The position numbers and the translations under genes are program-made. Shown one piece after another: positions 8,784 through 16,955 of a stretch of DNA of 64,000 bases. The notes beneath the pieces are model-generated. The model did no database searches. It saw nothing but the letters and a program-made list of their open reading frames with translations, and had not been told where the DNA came from. Origin of the DNA: UKL13-2 sp043744255 (GTDB lineage: Bacteria; Pseudomonadota; Gammaproteobacteria; Burkholderiales; Usitatibacteraceae). How positions within the stretch are numbered: the first letter of the stretch is position 1; each line of letters opens with the position of its first letter. The DNA is taken from positions 62,001-126,000 of the forward strand of contig JAYTVA010000117.1 in the NCBI GenBank assembly GCA_043744255.1. The letters run 5' to 3'.

Positions 8784-9361
8784 AAACACATCACCTGCTG
8801 GCGCTGCTTTTTTTCATGGGCGTAGGTGCGGCGACGGCACTGCCCGTGCTTCCGCCCGATTCGATTTACCAATTACCCGTCAGCATGACTGACCAGGACG
8901 GCAAGACGCGCGAACTGGCTAGCCATCGCGGTCACCCGCTCATCATCACCATGTTCTATACCTCGTGCCAATATGTTTGCCCGCGCATCATTGAAGCTGC
9001 CAAGCGCACCCAGGACAGCCTGACCCCCGCAGAACAACGTGAGGTGCCGGTGGTGATGGTCACGTTTGATCCCGTCCATGACGATGTGAGCGCGTTAAAA
9101 ACAGTGGCGACCGAGCGCAAGCTCAATGGACCAACATGGACACTGGCGCGCACGGATCCGCGCGACACGCGCAAACTGGCCGCCGCATTAGGGATTCAAT
9201 ATCGCGAACTGCCGAACGGCGACTTCAATCACACCAGCGTGCTGGTGTTGCTCGATGCTGAGGGGCGAATCGTCGGCAAGACCACCACCATCGGTACGGC
9301 TGACCCAGCGTTTGTCAAATTGGTGAAGGCGACAGTAGCTGGTGGCGTTCAAGCGAAGTAA
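8780..9361 (+). CDS. SCO1/SenC family copper chaperone
   Basis: 193 residues with a signal peptide and a thioredoxin-like fold. It has the copper-binding pair CQYVC near residue 59 and the distal His in FNHTSV near 148, the three ligands of Sco proteins. Sco proteins deliver Cu to CuA or act as thiol-disulfide reductases for copper sites. As the third gene of the nirK operon, with an ATGA overlap with nirV, it probably helps load copper into NirK; that target is inferred. Confidence 0.9.
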   Translation: MKTHHLLALLFFMGVGAATALPVLPPDSIYQLPVSMTDQDGKTRELASHRGHPLIITMFYTSCQYVCPRIIEAAKRTQDSLTPAEQREVPVVMVTFDPVHDDVSALKTVATERKLNGPTWTLARTDPRDTRKLAAALGIQYRELPNGDFNHTSVLVLLDAEGRIVGKTTTIGTADPAFVKLVKATVAGGVQAK

Positions 9362-9371
9362 TGATCTCCCC

Positions 9372-9826
9372 TGCACCCCCAAACACCGCGCCAGCCCTTG
9401 AGTTTCACAACAAATTGCGAGCATAGACCTCGCAAATGGGGCGCAATTTTGTTGTGATTTCTGGGGGATTGCTGATTGAAGGAGGCAGTGTGCGAAGAAT
9501 GTCGGGTAGCTGCGCAACCCGACAGCGTGAGCGAAAGTTGTTGTGTGGTGGCGCAGCCCGGCGCACGTTCTCAAAACAACAATATCGACGCGGCGTTTCA
9601 GGCAGGTTCTGAGATTTTCGTAGGTCAGGTTGCGAAGCTACCTGACATCGGTGGTCGTACGATGGCTGACAATTGCGCATGAGCGACCGATGTCGGGTAG
9701 CTGCGCAACCGGATCTACAACTGGACGTGCTGCGCATTCTGTGGGAACGCCCTGTCCGCACCACGCGCGAACTCAGTAAACAACCATGCACCCCAAACGC
9801 CGCGCCAGTCCTTGAGTTTCGTGACA
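9372..9826. repeat. Repeat-rich intergenic region: flanking direct repeats and REP-like hairpins
   Basis: The 623-base gap 9362-9984 holds no convincing gene. A direct repeat of about 41 bases (TGCACCCC-AAAC-CCGCGCCAG then CTTGAGTTTC) occurs at 9372-9413 and 9786-9826. Between the copies lie three REP-like units: GTCGGGT-N9-ACCCGAC at 9501-9523, an inverted copy GTCAGGT-N9-ACCTGAC at 9624-9646, and a degenerate copy at 9692-9714. They can fold into hairpins. No RAYT transposase is in the window. Confidence 0.65.
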
Positions 9827-9984
9827 AGTCTCATTCCGCAGATTTGCGGTGGAATTGAATTTTGCAGGGGCGACTAAATAGTCGGCAAAGAGTCGGCATA
9901 CGCTTCAACTTGCAGCACCGTCGCACAAGCAACGATCTCCCCCGTCCCCGCGAGCGGAGGAAGAATGAGCAGCGCATTAGTTCA

Positions 9985-10368
9985 TCAACCACCAAACGCG
10001 CCATGCGTTAACGCCACGCGGATCATGCACGCATACGTCATCAGCGCAGCCGCAAAACAAATCATCCGCACATTCTTTGTCGCACCGCGCTTCAGCGCAT
10101 AAGACCCGAGCACGACATACACGATCAGCAGCAACACCTTTACCGTTAGCCAACCGTGTACAAACGGGTATTGACGCAGCATCGTGGCTAGCATCAGTGC
10201 CGCCGTCAGCAACAACGTATCAATCGTGTAGCTCAAGTAACGTACCGGTGCTGCCATGCCGAGCGATGAACCCGCCGCCATGCCGATGCCGCGCAAAGCA
10301 AACAGACCGCCGCTCAACAGCACCGATGCGACGTGCACCAACTTAACCTGCGGGTAGAACTCAATCAT
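9985..10368 (-). CDS. SirB2 family membrane protein
   Basis: 127 residues with four predicted membrane segments. The pattern VKLVHVASVLLSGGLFALRG at the start and a Lys-containing third helix (VKVLLLIVYVVLGSYALKRG) match SirB2, named from Salmonella as a supposed invasion-gene regulator; the true function is unknown. It starts 6 bases after norZ ends, so it is almost certainly co-transcribed with norZ from box 4. SirB2-like genes often accompany respiratory oxidases, which fits the setting. Confidence 0.85.
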   Translation of the reverse strand: MIEFYPQVKLVHVASVLLSGGLFALRGIGMAAGSSLGMAAPVRYLSYTIDTLLLTAALMLATMLRQYPFVHGWLTVKVLLLIVYVVLGSYALKRGATKNVRMICFAAALMTYACMIRVALTHGAFGG

Positions 10369-10374
10369 TCGGTG

Positions 10375-12657
10375 CTAGTCGGCGCTATGTGGCGTTCCCG
10401 GACGAAACGGCGCAGCTTGTTCGCGGCGTGGCGCAATCCACAGCCGCAGCACAAACCAGCACAGCATCAGGGCAGCCGCAGAGAAGATCGTATCGCCGGG
10501 TACGCGCATCCACACCAGCATGTGGATGATCGGGCGGCCCATGAACTCGGCTGAGCGCGCGAACCAATAGCCGTGTTCGAGCGCCGCATTCAATTGCAGA
10601 AGCCCCATCGGCAACAGCGTCAAGAGCCCCATCAACGAGAGGCCGATGTTGAATGCCCAGAAGCTACTCTTGAGCAGACTTTCATTCCACACCACATCGG
10701 GCTTCAGGCCGCGCACGCAAAACAACAACAGACCGATGCCGAGCATGCCGTAGACGCCAAACAACGCCGTGTGTCCGTGCAGCGGCGTCAGATTCAACCC
10801 CTGCATGTAGTAGAGCGCCAACGGGGTGTTTATCAGGAAACCGAACAGTCCGGCACCGACCACATTCCAAAACGAGACGGCGAGAAAGAACATGATTGGC
10901 CAGTGGTAACTCTTCATCCACGGCGTCGCCCGGCTGTGTTTGTAGGTGTCATAAGCTTCCAAACCGATCAACGCCAGCGGCACCACTTCCAGCGCGGAAA
11001 ATGAAGCGCCGAGCGCAATCACTGCGGTCGTCGTGCCGGCAAAATACATATGATGGAAGGTGCCGAGCACACCACCCGCCATGAAGATAGTGGTGGCGAA
11101 CAACACATTGGTCGTCGCCGTGCTGCCACGGACGAGGCCGAGCTTCACGAACAGGAACGAGATGACGGCGACCGCAAACACTTCGAAGAAGCCCTCGACC
11201 CACAAGTGCACCACCCACCAGCGCCAATATTCAACCATCGACAGCGACGTGTGCTCGCCCCACATCAGGCCCGCGCCATAAAACAAGCCGATCGCAATGG
11301 TCGACAAAAACAATAGGCCGACGATGGACGACATTTCGTCCTTGCGCCGCATCGCGGGCCACAACGCGCGGCCCATCAGCGCGAGCCACAGCATCAGGCC
11401 GACGAACAGAAACGCCTGCCAGAAACGGCCGATGTCTACATACTCCCAGCCCTGATGACCAAACCAGAAATTGTTGGCAAGACCGAGCTTTTGCATGACA
11501 GCAAACCATTGCCCGACGAACGCGCCGACGGTGATGATGATCAAACAAGTGAACAAAAAATTCACACCCGCGCGTTGCCACTTCGGTTCATGCCCGGAGA
11601 TCGCGGGCGCGATATACAAGCCAGTGCCCAGCCACGCCACTGCGATCCATAACACCGCCAACTGGGTATGCCAACTGCGGGTAAGCGAATACGGCAACAC
11701 GTTCGCCAGCGGCAGACCATAAAAATCCTGCCCCTCAACTTGATAGTGCGCCGTGGTTGCACCGAGCAGAATCTGCACCAGAAACAGTGCCAGCACCAAC
11801 CAAAAGAATTTGGCCGTGGCGCGCATCGACGGTGTGATGTTGATACCGCGCAGCGGATCTGTCTTCGGCGGTGTGGGTGCATCGTCGCGACCGTGATAGA
11901 CCGCGTAATGCCAACCGAGCAACGCGATCCCGGCGATCATGAACAGCACGCTTAACACCGTCCACAAAAATGCGTTCGCCGTTGGTGTATTGCCAACCAA
12001 TGGCTCATAGGGCCAGTTGTTGGTGTAGCTCACCGTTTGGTCGGGGCGCTGCGTGACGGTCGCCCATGCCGTCCAGAAAAAGAACGCCGCCATCTGCTGG
12101 CGATGTTCGAGTGTATCGACCGTATTCTCGCGCATGGCGTACGCATTCCTGAGCTTGGCCGTGGCCGGATCATTGCCAAACACGCTCTCGTAATGGGCTG
12201 CCACTTGTGCAATTGCTTGTGCGCGTTCCGTCGAAACGGTGAGCACGCCGGTGTTAGCGTCGTAACTGTTGGCGCGAATATCGGGCTGCAATTCTGCGGT
12301 TAGTTTGGCTTGCTCGCCGACACTCAAGTTTGCGTAGCCGCGGCCAAACTGCTTTTGCGCCCGCAACTCAAGCCACGCCATCGTCTCGCGATGCAACCAA
12401 TCTGCACTCCAGTCGGGTGCTACCAGCGCACCATGTCCCCAGATTGAGCCAAGCTGCATGCCGCCGATACTCTGCCAGACGGTGCGACCCACTTGCATAT
12501 CTTCGCGCGTGAAAATTTTCGTCCCATCACTGCTGACGACGGCCTCCGGCATGGGTGGCGCGAGTCGGTGCACCTCGGTGCCCATCCACAGCAGTACCGA
12601 AAAAGTCGCAATCAATAACGCGCCCAAGCCAAGCCATAGTTTGCGGGTTTGATTCAT
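10375..12657 (-). CDS. norZ: Quinol-dependent nitric oxide reductase (qNor)
   Basis: 760 residues, the usual qNor length. The N-terminal anchor and a NorC-like soluble part without a CxxCH haem motif are fused to a 12-helix NorB part. The binuclear-centre and haem ligands are in WRWWVVHLWVEGFFEVF, GTFHHMYFAGT and GHTALFGVYG, and the start of the soluble part shows QSIGGMQLGSIWGHGA. It takes electrons from quinol to turn NO into N2O in the inner membrane, removing the product of NirK. The gene starts 57 bases below FNR-type box 4 and is followed by sirB2. Confidence 0.97.
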   Translation of the reverse strand: MNQTRKLWLGLGALLIATFSVLLWMGTEVHRLAPPMPEAVVSSDGTKIFTREDMQVGRTVWQSIGGMQLGSIWGHGALVAPDWSADWLHRETMAWLELRAQKQFGRGYANLSVGEQAKLTAELQPDIRANSYDANTGVLTVSTERAQAIAQVAAHYESVFGNDPATAKLRNAYAMRENTVDTLEHRQQMAAFFFWTAWATVTQRPDQTVSYTNNWPYEPLVGNTPTANAFLWTVLSVLFMIAGIALLGWHYAVYHGRDDAPTPPKTDPLRGINITPSMRATAKFFWLVLALFLVQILLGATTAHYQVEGQDFYGLPLANVLPYSLTRSWHTQLAVLWIAVAWLGTGLYIAPAISGHEPKWQRAGVNFLFTCLIIITVGAFVGQWFAVMQKLGLANNFWFGHQGWEYVDIGRFWQAFLFVGLMLWLALMGRALWPAMRRKDEMSSIVGLLFLSTIAIGLFYGAGLMWGEHTSLSMVEYWRWWVVHLWVEGFFEVFAVAVISFLFVKLGLVRGSTATTNVLFATTIFMAGGVLGTFHHMYFAGTTTAVIALGASFSALEVVPLALIGLEAYDTYKHSRATPWMKSYHWPIMFFLAVSFWNVVGAGLFGFLINTPLALYYMQGLNLTPLHGHTALFGVYGMLGIGLLLFCVRGLKPDVVWNESLLKSSFWAFNIGLSLMGLLTLLPMGLLQLNAALEHGYWFARSAEFMGRPIIHMLVWMRVPGDTIFSAAALMLCWFVLRLWIAPRREQAAPFRPGTPHSAD

Positions 12658-12713
12658 GATGTTTACCTCGCTGTTTATTCCTTTGCAGCGTATGCGTCAG
12701 GGTGGAACGCAGT

Positions 12714-12727
12714 TTGATCGGCGTCAA
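12714..12727. promoter_or_regulatory. FNR/DNR-type box 4 (norZ / kinase intergenic)
   Basis: TTGATCGGCGTCAA, identical with its flanks to boxes 1, 7 and 17. Read toward norZ the transcript would start near 12679 with a 22-base leader. Read toward the kinase it would start near 12762. One box may serve both. Confidence 0.8.
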
Positions 12728-12770
12728 ACATGCCGCGATGTTCGCTGATGTTTGCAGGGCACGGCAGAGC

Positions 12771-14309
12771 ATGCGTAAACTGAACGCTCATTCCCCTGAA
12801 TGCTCCATCACCACCATGACCCCGACGCCGCCTCAGGACGACGATAGCGAACACCGTATTGAGCGCCGCCTCGCCGCATTGGTCGAGGCGACCTCGGATG
12901 CGATCATCGTTATCGATCATGCGCAAAAAATCATCCTCGTCAATCGTGCCGGCGAGAGCATGTTTGGCTACCCACGCGCAGCGTTGCTGGGTGAGCCCAT
13001 CGACAAACTCATACCAGCGCGATTTCATCGCGCGCATCACAAACACGTCGAGCGATTCGGCCACACCGGTAACACGGTACGGCGCATGGGCGGGGATGCC
13101 AACCTCGTGGGCCTGCGCGCGAGTGGCGAAGAATTTCCCATCGACGCGTCGATTTCGCACCTCACTGAGGACGACCAGACGCTGTACACCGTCATCTTGC
13201 GCGACATCACCTTTCGCAAACTTGCCGAAGACGCGGCGCGGCGCAGCGACCGGCGTCTGGCGGCGCTGGTGGACACAACGACCGATGCCATCATCATCAT
13301 CGACCATCAACACAACATCACACTCGTCAATCAAGCCGTGGAGAAAATGTTTGGCCACACGCGCGAATCGTTGATGGGAAAAACGATTGACGTGCTCCTA
13401 CCGGCGCGCTTTCGGCAAGCTCACCATCGGCACATCGAGCATTTCGGCAGCACGGGCACCACCGTGCGGCGCATGGGTGGCGAAGCCAACGTGCTGGGCA
13501 TGCGCGCGAATGGTGAGGAGTTTCCGATTGACGCGTCCATTTCGCATTTGCTGGAAGACGGCAAACCTTTCTACACCGTGATCTTGCGCGACATTACGGC
13601 GCGCAGGCAGACGCAGCTTGAACTGGAAGCCTCACGCAAGTCTCTGCGCGAGCTCTATGACGGTCTGCAAACCATCCGCGAAGAAGAGCGGAAGCGCATT
13701 GCCCGCGAGCTGCACGACGATCTCGGCCAGACCTTGGCGGCGTTACGCATTGATCTGACCCTGCTACGCGAGGATTTGCCACGCGAAAGCACCAAGCTGG
13801 CCGAGCGTGCCGCGAGCATTGACGATCTCTTGTTGAGTACCATCAAATCGGTGCGTCGAATTTCGTCTGATTTGCGCCCGCGCCCACTCGATGATCTCGG
13901 CCTAGTGGCCGCCGTGCAAATGCTTGCTGAAGAAGTTTCGCAGCGTCACCGAATCGCCATCAGCGTCGTGGCACCGCCAGACGACCTTAACTTGCCTGAC
14001 GAGATCGCGTCACCGCTGTTTCGTATGGTGCAGGAGTCACTGACCAATGTGGTAAAGCACGCTGAGGCATCAAGCGTCACGATCGCCTTCTCGCAGGGTG
14101 CTGGTGAATTGACGCTGTCAATTGACGACGACGGCAAAGGGATGAATCCCGAGCAGTTACCGCGGTCGGATTCGTTTGGCCTCATTGGCATGCGCGAACG
14201 GGTGAACGCGATGGGCGGGCGGATGGAGATTGCGAGTACATCGCGGGGAACCAGGATCGTGTTGCTCGTGCCGCTCAGTGGCCAAAAGCCATCCGGAACT
14301 TACTCGTAG
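12771..14309 (+). CDS. Sensor histidine kinase with two near-duplicate PAS domains (NarX-type core)
   Basis: About 512 residues, no membrane segment. PAS 1 (about 30-150) and PAS 2 (about 155-275) are close copies; both carry RFR/H-AHH-H-E-FG, RRMGG-AN and GEEFPIDASISHL. Next come a HisKA_3 dimerisation region with ARELHDDLGQTLA (phospho-His near 314) and a HATPase domain (ESLTNVVKHAE, DDDGKGM, FGLIGMRERV). This is a cytoplasmic NarX/DegS-class kinase. The start could also be the ATG at 12816; neither has a clear ribosome site. It is divergent from norZ and no response regulator is encoded nearby. The signal is unknown; redox or NO is plausible from context. Confidence 0.88.
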   Translation: MRKLNAHSPECSITTMTPTPPQDDDSEHRIERRLAALVEATSDAIIVIDHAQKIILVNRAGESMFGYPRAALLGEPIDKLIPARFHRAHHKHVERFGHTGNTVRRMGGDANLVGLRASGEEFPIDASISHLTEDDQTLYTVILRDITFRKLAEDAARRSDRRLAALVDTTTDAIIIIDHQHNITLVNQAVEKMFGHTRESLMGKTIDVLLPARFRQAHHRHIEHFGSTGTTVRRMGGEANVLGMRANGEEFPIDASISHLLEDGKPFYTVILRDITARRQTQLELEASRKSLRELYDGLQTIREEERKRIARELHDDLGQTLAALRIDLTLLREDLPRESTKLAERAASIDDLLLSTIKSVRRISSDLRPRPLDDLGLVAAVQMLAEEVSQRHRIAISVVAPPDDLNLPDEIASPLFRMVQESLTNVVKHAEASSVTIAFSQGAGELTLSIDDDGKGMNPEQLPRSDSFGLIGMRERVNAMGGRMEIASTSRGTRIVLLVPLSGQKPSGTYS

Positions 14310-15148
14310 TCCAAACGAGTGGCGTGCCCACGCCAATACGGAATTCGTTGGTCGGGCAACACCCAAGCCACCTCGCCGTCGAGCGGCACCCGCATGCCGT
14401 TCCGCTCTCCATAGTTGAACCAGCGCCCTTCCCACGGCGTCGGCACGATCTTGTCGCCAATCGTGCGGCCCCGTGCCTCCGCACGCGTCGATTCGATTAG
14501 CCCGTCGGCACCGAAGCGGAACAGCAGCGTAATGGTGTGGCCGCGATCGCTCATGGTTGCCCTCGCCGAACGCTCATCGACGGCCTCCCATTTCACGCCC
14601 TGACTCGGCAGTAGCGCTGTCGGGTACATCGCTGATTCTGCGAAGTAGCGCATCAACTCACCTTCGGCAATCTCGCCCGTGCCTCTGAAATCAGCGAGTG
14701 AGAACAGACCCGCGATGGCCGGATTGAGAATGCCTTCACCGGCGATGTAGGCGTCGTGCACGTTGACTTTCAAGCCCGGCAGCATGGCCATGCGGGCATC
14801 CCACACAAAGCCGGGTTGCTTCATCACCGCGCGTTGGCGCGAGGTGAATGGTTTCCACTGTTCGCTCGTCTGGCTCATGTTGAACATCCCGGTGTGTTCA
14901 ACAACCACGGATGACAGCACCGGCATGCCGTCCGTTAGCGCGGCGCGAAAAAAGCGCCGCACGGGCGGCGGCAGTGCATCGGTCTCGCCGAGATCGACAC
15001 GCGCAGGCGTCACCGCCACGCGCGCCGCATCGAGTCTCGCTAGTAGCGCTTGGGTGCGCGCGTTCCAGCGATATGCGCCGAATACCAGCAGCGCGATGAC
15101 GATGGTAGTCAACGCGATCAGGAACAACACAACTATTCTCAGCCACAT
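14300..15148 (-). CDS. DUF6544-type protein with N-terminal membrane anchor
   Basis: 282 residues from the ATG complementary to 15146-15148; the longer frame upstream adds only unlikely sequence. One membrane helix (about 3-25) is followed by a soluble domain with LPPPVRRFFRAAL, QWKPFTSRQR and ending near WRGHATRLDYE. I recognise the pattern of a widespread family of unknown function (DUF6544, also listed as DUF6920). It may be a lipoprotein-carrier-like fold, but no activity can be stated. It converges with the kinase gene, overlapping its last 10 bases. Confidence 0.7.
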   Translation of the reverse strand: MWLRIVVLFLIALTTIVIALLVFGAYRWNARTQALLARLDAARVAVTPARVDLGETDALPPPVRRFFRAALTDGMPVLSSVVVEHTGMFNMSQTSEQWKPFTSRQRAVMKQPGFVWDARMAMLPGLKVNVHDAYIAGEGILNPAIAGLFSLADFRGTGEIAEGELMRYFAESAMYPTALLPSQGVKWEAVDERSARATMSDRGHTITLLFRFGADGLIESTRAEARGRTIGDKIVPTPWEGRWFNYGERNGMRVPLDGEVAWVLPDQRIPYWRGHATRLDYE

Positions 15149-15297
15149 GATGTTGAGCCCCCGTCTGCGTGATGGGAAGCGGCTACGCCTCAGTGTCTGC
15201 ATCATCACGGCACAGCGGCATGCCGACTTTGCGGCAGGACAAAAGCCGTGCAAGTGCATCTATGTCACCTGCGAATCTGTATGGCACCGCGCAGAAT

Positions 15298-15311
15298 TTG
15301 CGCAAGATCAA
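15298..15311 (+). promoter_or_regulatory. FNR/DNR-type box 5 with -10
   Basis: TTGCGCAAGATCAA, followed by TAAATT at 15333-15338, 31 bases from the box centre. The predicted transcript starts near 15346, 25 bases above the gene at 15371. Confidence 0.8.
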
Positions 15312-15370
15312 AGCCGCGCAATCCACTTTCTGTAAATTCATTTATGTCGATTTTTTTTGAGGAGTTGAAC

Positions 15371-15679
15371 ATGAAAGCACTACTCATGGCTGCCGCGTTT
15401 TCTGCACTGGGACTGATGGTAGGCAATGCCAACGCAAGTAGCCCCTATCCGATGTGCTGCAGCGCGAAAGACACAACGGGTTGGGCCCTGATGAGCGCGG
15501 ACGAACGCAATGCGCATCGCCAAAAAATGATGGAGGTAAAAACCTACGATGGCTGCAAAGCCATGCACGATGAGCACAGGAAGCTCATGGAAACGCGCGC
15601 CAAAGAGCTAGGTAAGAACTTGCCACCGTTGAAGTCAAATATGTGCGATCACATGAAGGATCGAGGTGTGCTGAAATAG
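15371..15679 (+). CDS. Small secreted protein of unknown function
   Basis: 102 residues; GAGGAG eight bases before the ATG fixes the start. A signal peptide ends at about AS-SPYPMCC. The mature 80-residue part is rich in Met, His, Lys and Cys (four Cys: CC, GCKAMHDEH, NMCDHM), suggesting metal or redox chemistry in the periplasm. I do not recognise the family. It has its own FNR-type promoter with a good -10 and is followed after 43 bases by thioredoxin 2, which could act on its cysteines if exported; that link is speculative. Confidence 0.75.
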   Translation: MKALLMAAAFSALGLMVGNANASSPYPMCCSAKDTTGWALMSADERNAHRQKMMEVKTYDGCKAMHDEHRKLMETRAKELGKNLPPLKSNMCDHMKDRGVLK

Positions 15680-15722
15680 CAGGGTAGCCTGTCTTCCACT
15701 TCCTGCACTTGCGAGGAGCGCG

Positions 15723-16151
15723 ATGCATCTGGTCTGCCCTGCCTGTCTCACCACCAACCGCGTACCCGATGCGCGACTGCATGAAGACCCCGTGTGCGGT
15801 CGCTGTCGGGCGGCGTTGATGGCGGTAGAGCCACACGCGCTCTCCGACGCCGCACTGCAAGTATTTGTCGCCAATTCCGGGCTGCCGGTGTTAGTCGATT
15901 TTTGGGCGGAATGGTGCGGCCCCTGCAAGGCGATGGCACCACAATTCGCACTGGCGGCACAAAAACTGCCGGAGGTGCGCTTCATCAAAGTCGATAGCGA
16001 TCAGTCGCCCAAGGCCAGTGTGCAGCACCGTATTCGTAGCATTCCGACGCTGATTCTTTTCGAAAACGGCAACGAAGTCGCGCGTACCAGCGGGGCGATG
16101 ATGGCCGACGAACTGGTGCGCTGGGTACGACACAACATGGCCGGAACTTAG
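15723..16151 (+). CDS. trxC: Thioredoxin 2
   Basis: 142 residues. An N-terminal zinc ribbon (CPAC at 5-8 and CGRC near 25-28) is joined to a thioredoxin domain with WAEWCGPCKAMAP near residue 60 and the cis-Pro in RSIPTL. This two-part build and length are diagnostic of TrxC, a cytoplasmic disulfide reductase linked to oxidative and nitrosative stress. GAGGAG lies just before the ATG. It may be read through from box 5. Confidence 0.95.
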   Translation: MHLVCPACLTTNRVPDARLHEDPVCGRCRAALMAVEPHALSDAALQVFVANSGLPVLVDFWAEWCGPCKAMAPQFALAAQKLPEVRFIKVDSDQSPKASVQHRIRSIPTLILFENGNEVARTSGAMMADELVRWVRHNMAGT

Positions 16152-16309
16152 CGACGCTCATTTCGAAAAAACAGCGTGATATCGGCGGTTGTTGTCATTC
16201 ATGAATGACTGGAGATGCCCGTCGATGCTGGTGTTTTACAGTGCAGGCACCCTGAAAATACATTTCGCCGTACCCGCGCTAACCCTGTTCAACACGGCGC
16301 GTTACGGCG

Positions 16310-16747
16310 TCATCGGCAAACCAGCACGGGAACCTTCGTGTGCGTTAGCACCTTTGACGTTTCGCTACCCAACAGCAAGGCCGCAATCCCGCGCCGCCCG
16401 TGCGAGGCCATGACGATCAGATCGCAGCCACGTTGTTCGGCGGTCTCGATAATCGCCTCGTACGCGTGATCCTGAAAAACATGCACACGCTCCGCCTCAA
16501 CCCCGCACGACTGTGCGCGGTGAATGGCTGACGTGAGTATGGCGGCGGCTTCGGCGGTGGCGGCTGCCACATATTGCTCTTGCGATTCCACCATCACGAA
16601 CGCTTCTGCGGCCATCACGTGAAACGGCGCGGACACGGTCAACAACGTGGCGCGCGCGCCCCAAGACTTCGCGACGCCCAAGCCCACCTCCACCGCTTTT
16701 TCCGAGAGCTCACTGCCGTCCGTAGGGATCAAGATGTGTTTGAACAA
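16310..16747 (-). CDS. Universal stress protein
   Basis: 145 residues, with FKHILIPTDGSELSEKA at the start and GRRGIAALLLGSET (ATP-binding loop) near the end. A GTG at 16759 would add four residues, but TTG at 16747 follows AGGTG and gives exactly the length and N-terminus of the paralogue at 46498, so TTG is preferred. The two are close relatives (both FKHILIPTDGS). An FNR-type box lies 72 bases upstream. Confidence 0.9.
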   Translation of the reverse strand: MFKHILIPTDGSELSEKAVEVGLGVAKSWGARATLLTVSAPFHVMAAEAFVMVESQEQYVAAATAEAAAILTSAIHRAQSCGVEAERVHVFQDHAYEAIIETAEQRGCDLIVMASHGRRGIAALLLGSETSKVLTHTKVPVLVCR

Positions 16748-16818
16748 GCGCCACCTCACATTGCGAAAGCTGTTTGCGCCGAACTACCCTCACGATGCAC
16801 CGTTTGGTCTGCCTCGGT

Positions 16819-16832
16819 TTGATATATCGCAA
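16819..16832. promoter_or_regulatory. FNR/DNR-type box 6
   Basis: TTGATATATCGCAA between the USP (minus) and the P-type ATPase (plus). Spacing to the USP start (72 bases) fits a class II promoter; spacing to the ATPase ATG is 123 bases. No convincing -10 on either side. Confidence 0.65.
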
Positions 16833-16955
16833 GAGTGCGTCAACTGGCCGCCGGGGCGGACCGCTCTGGCGGGCAACAGCACCTGTGATCGCGACGCCTG
16901 ATGTTGCGCGCGCGCAATGTTAAAGCGCGCGGTTGCCGTAACGTCATCAATCACC

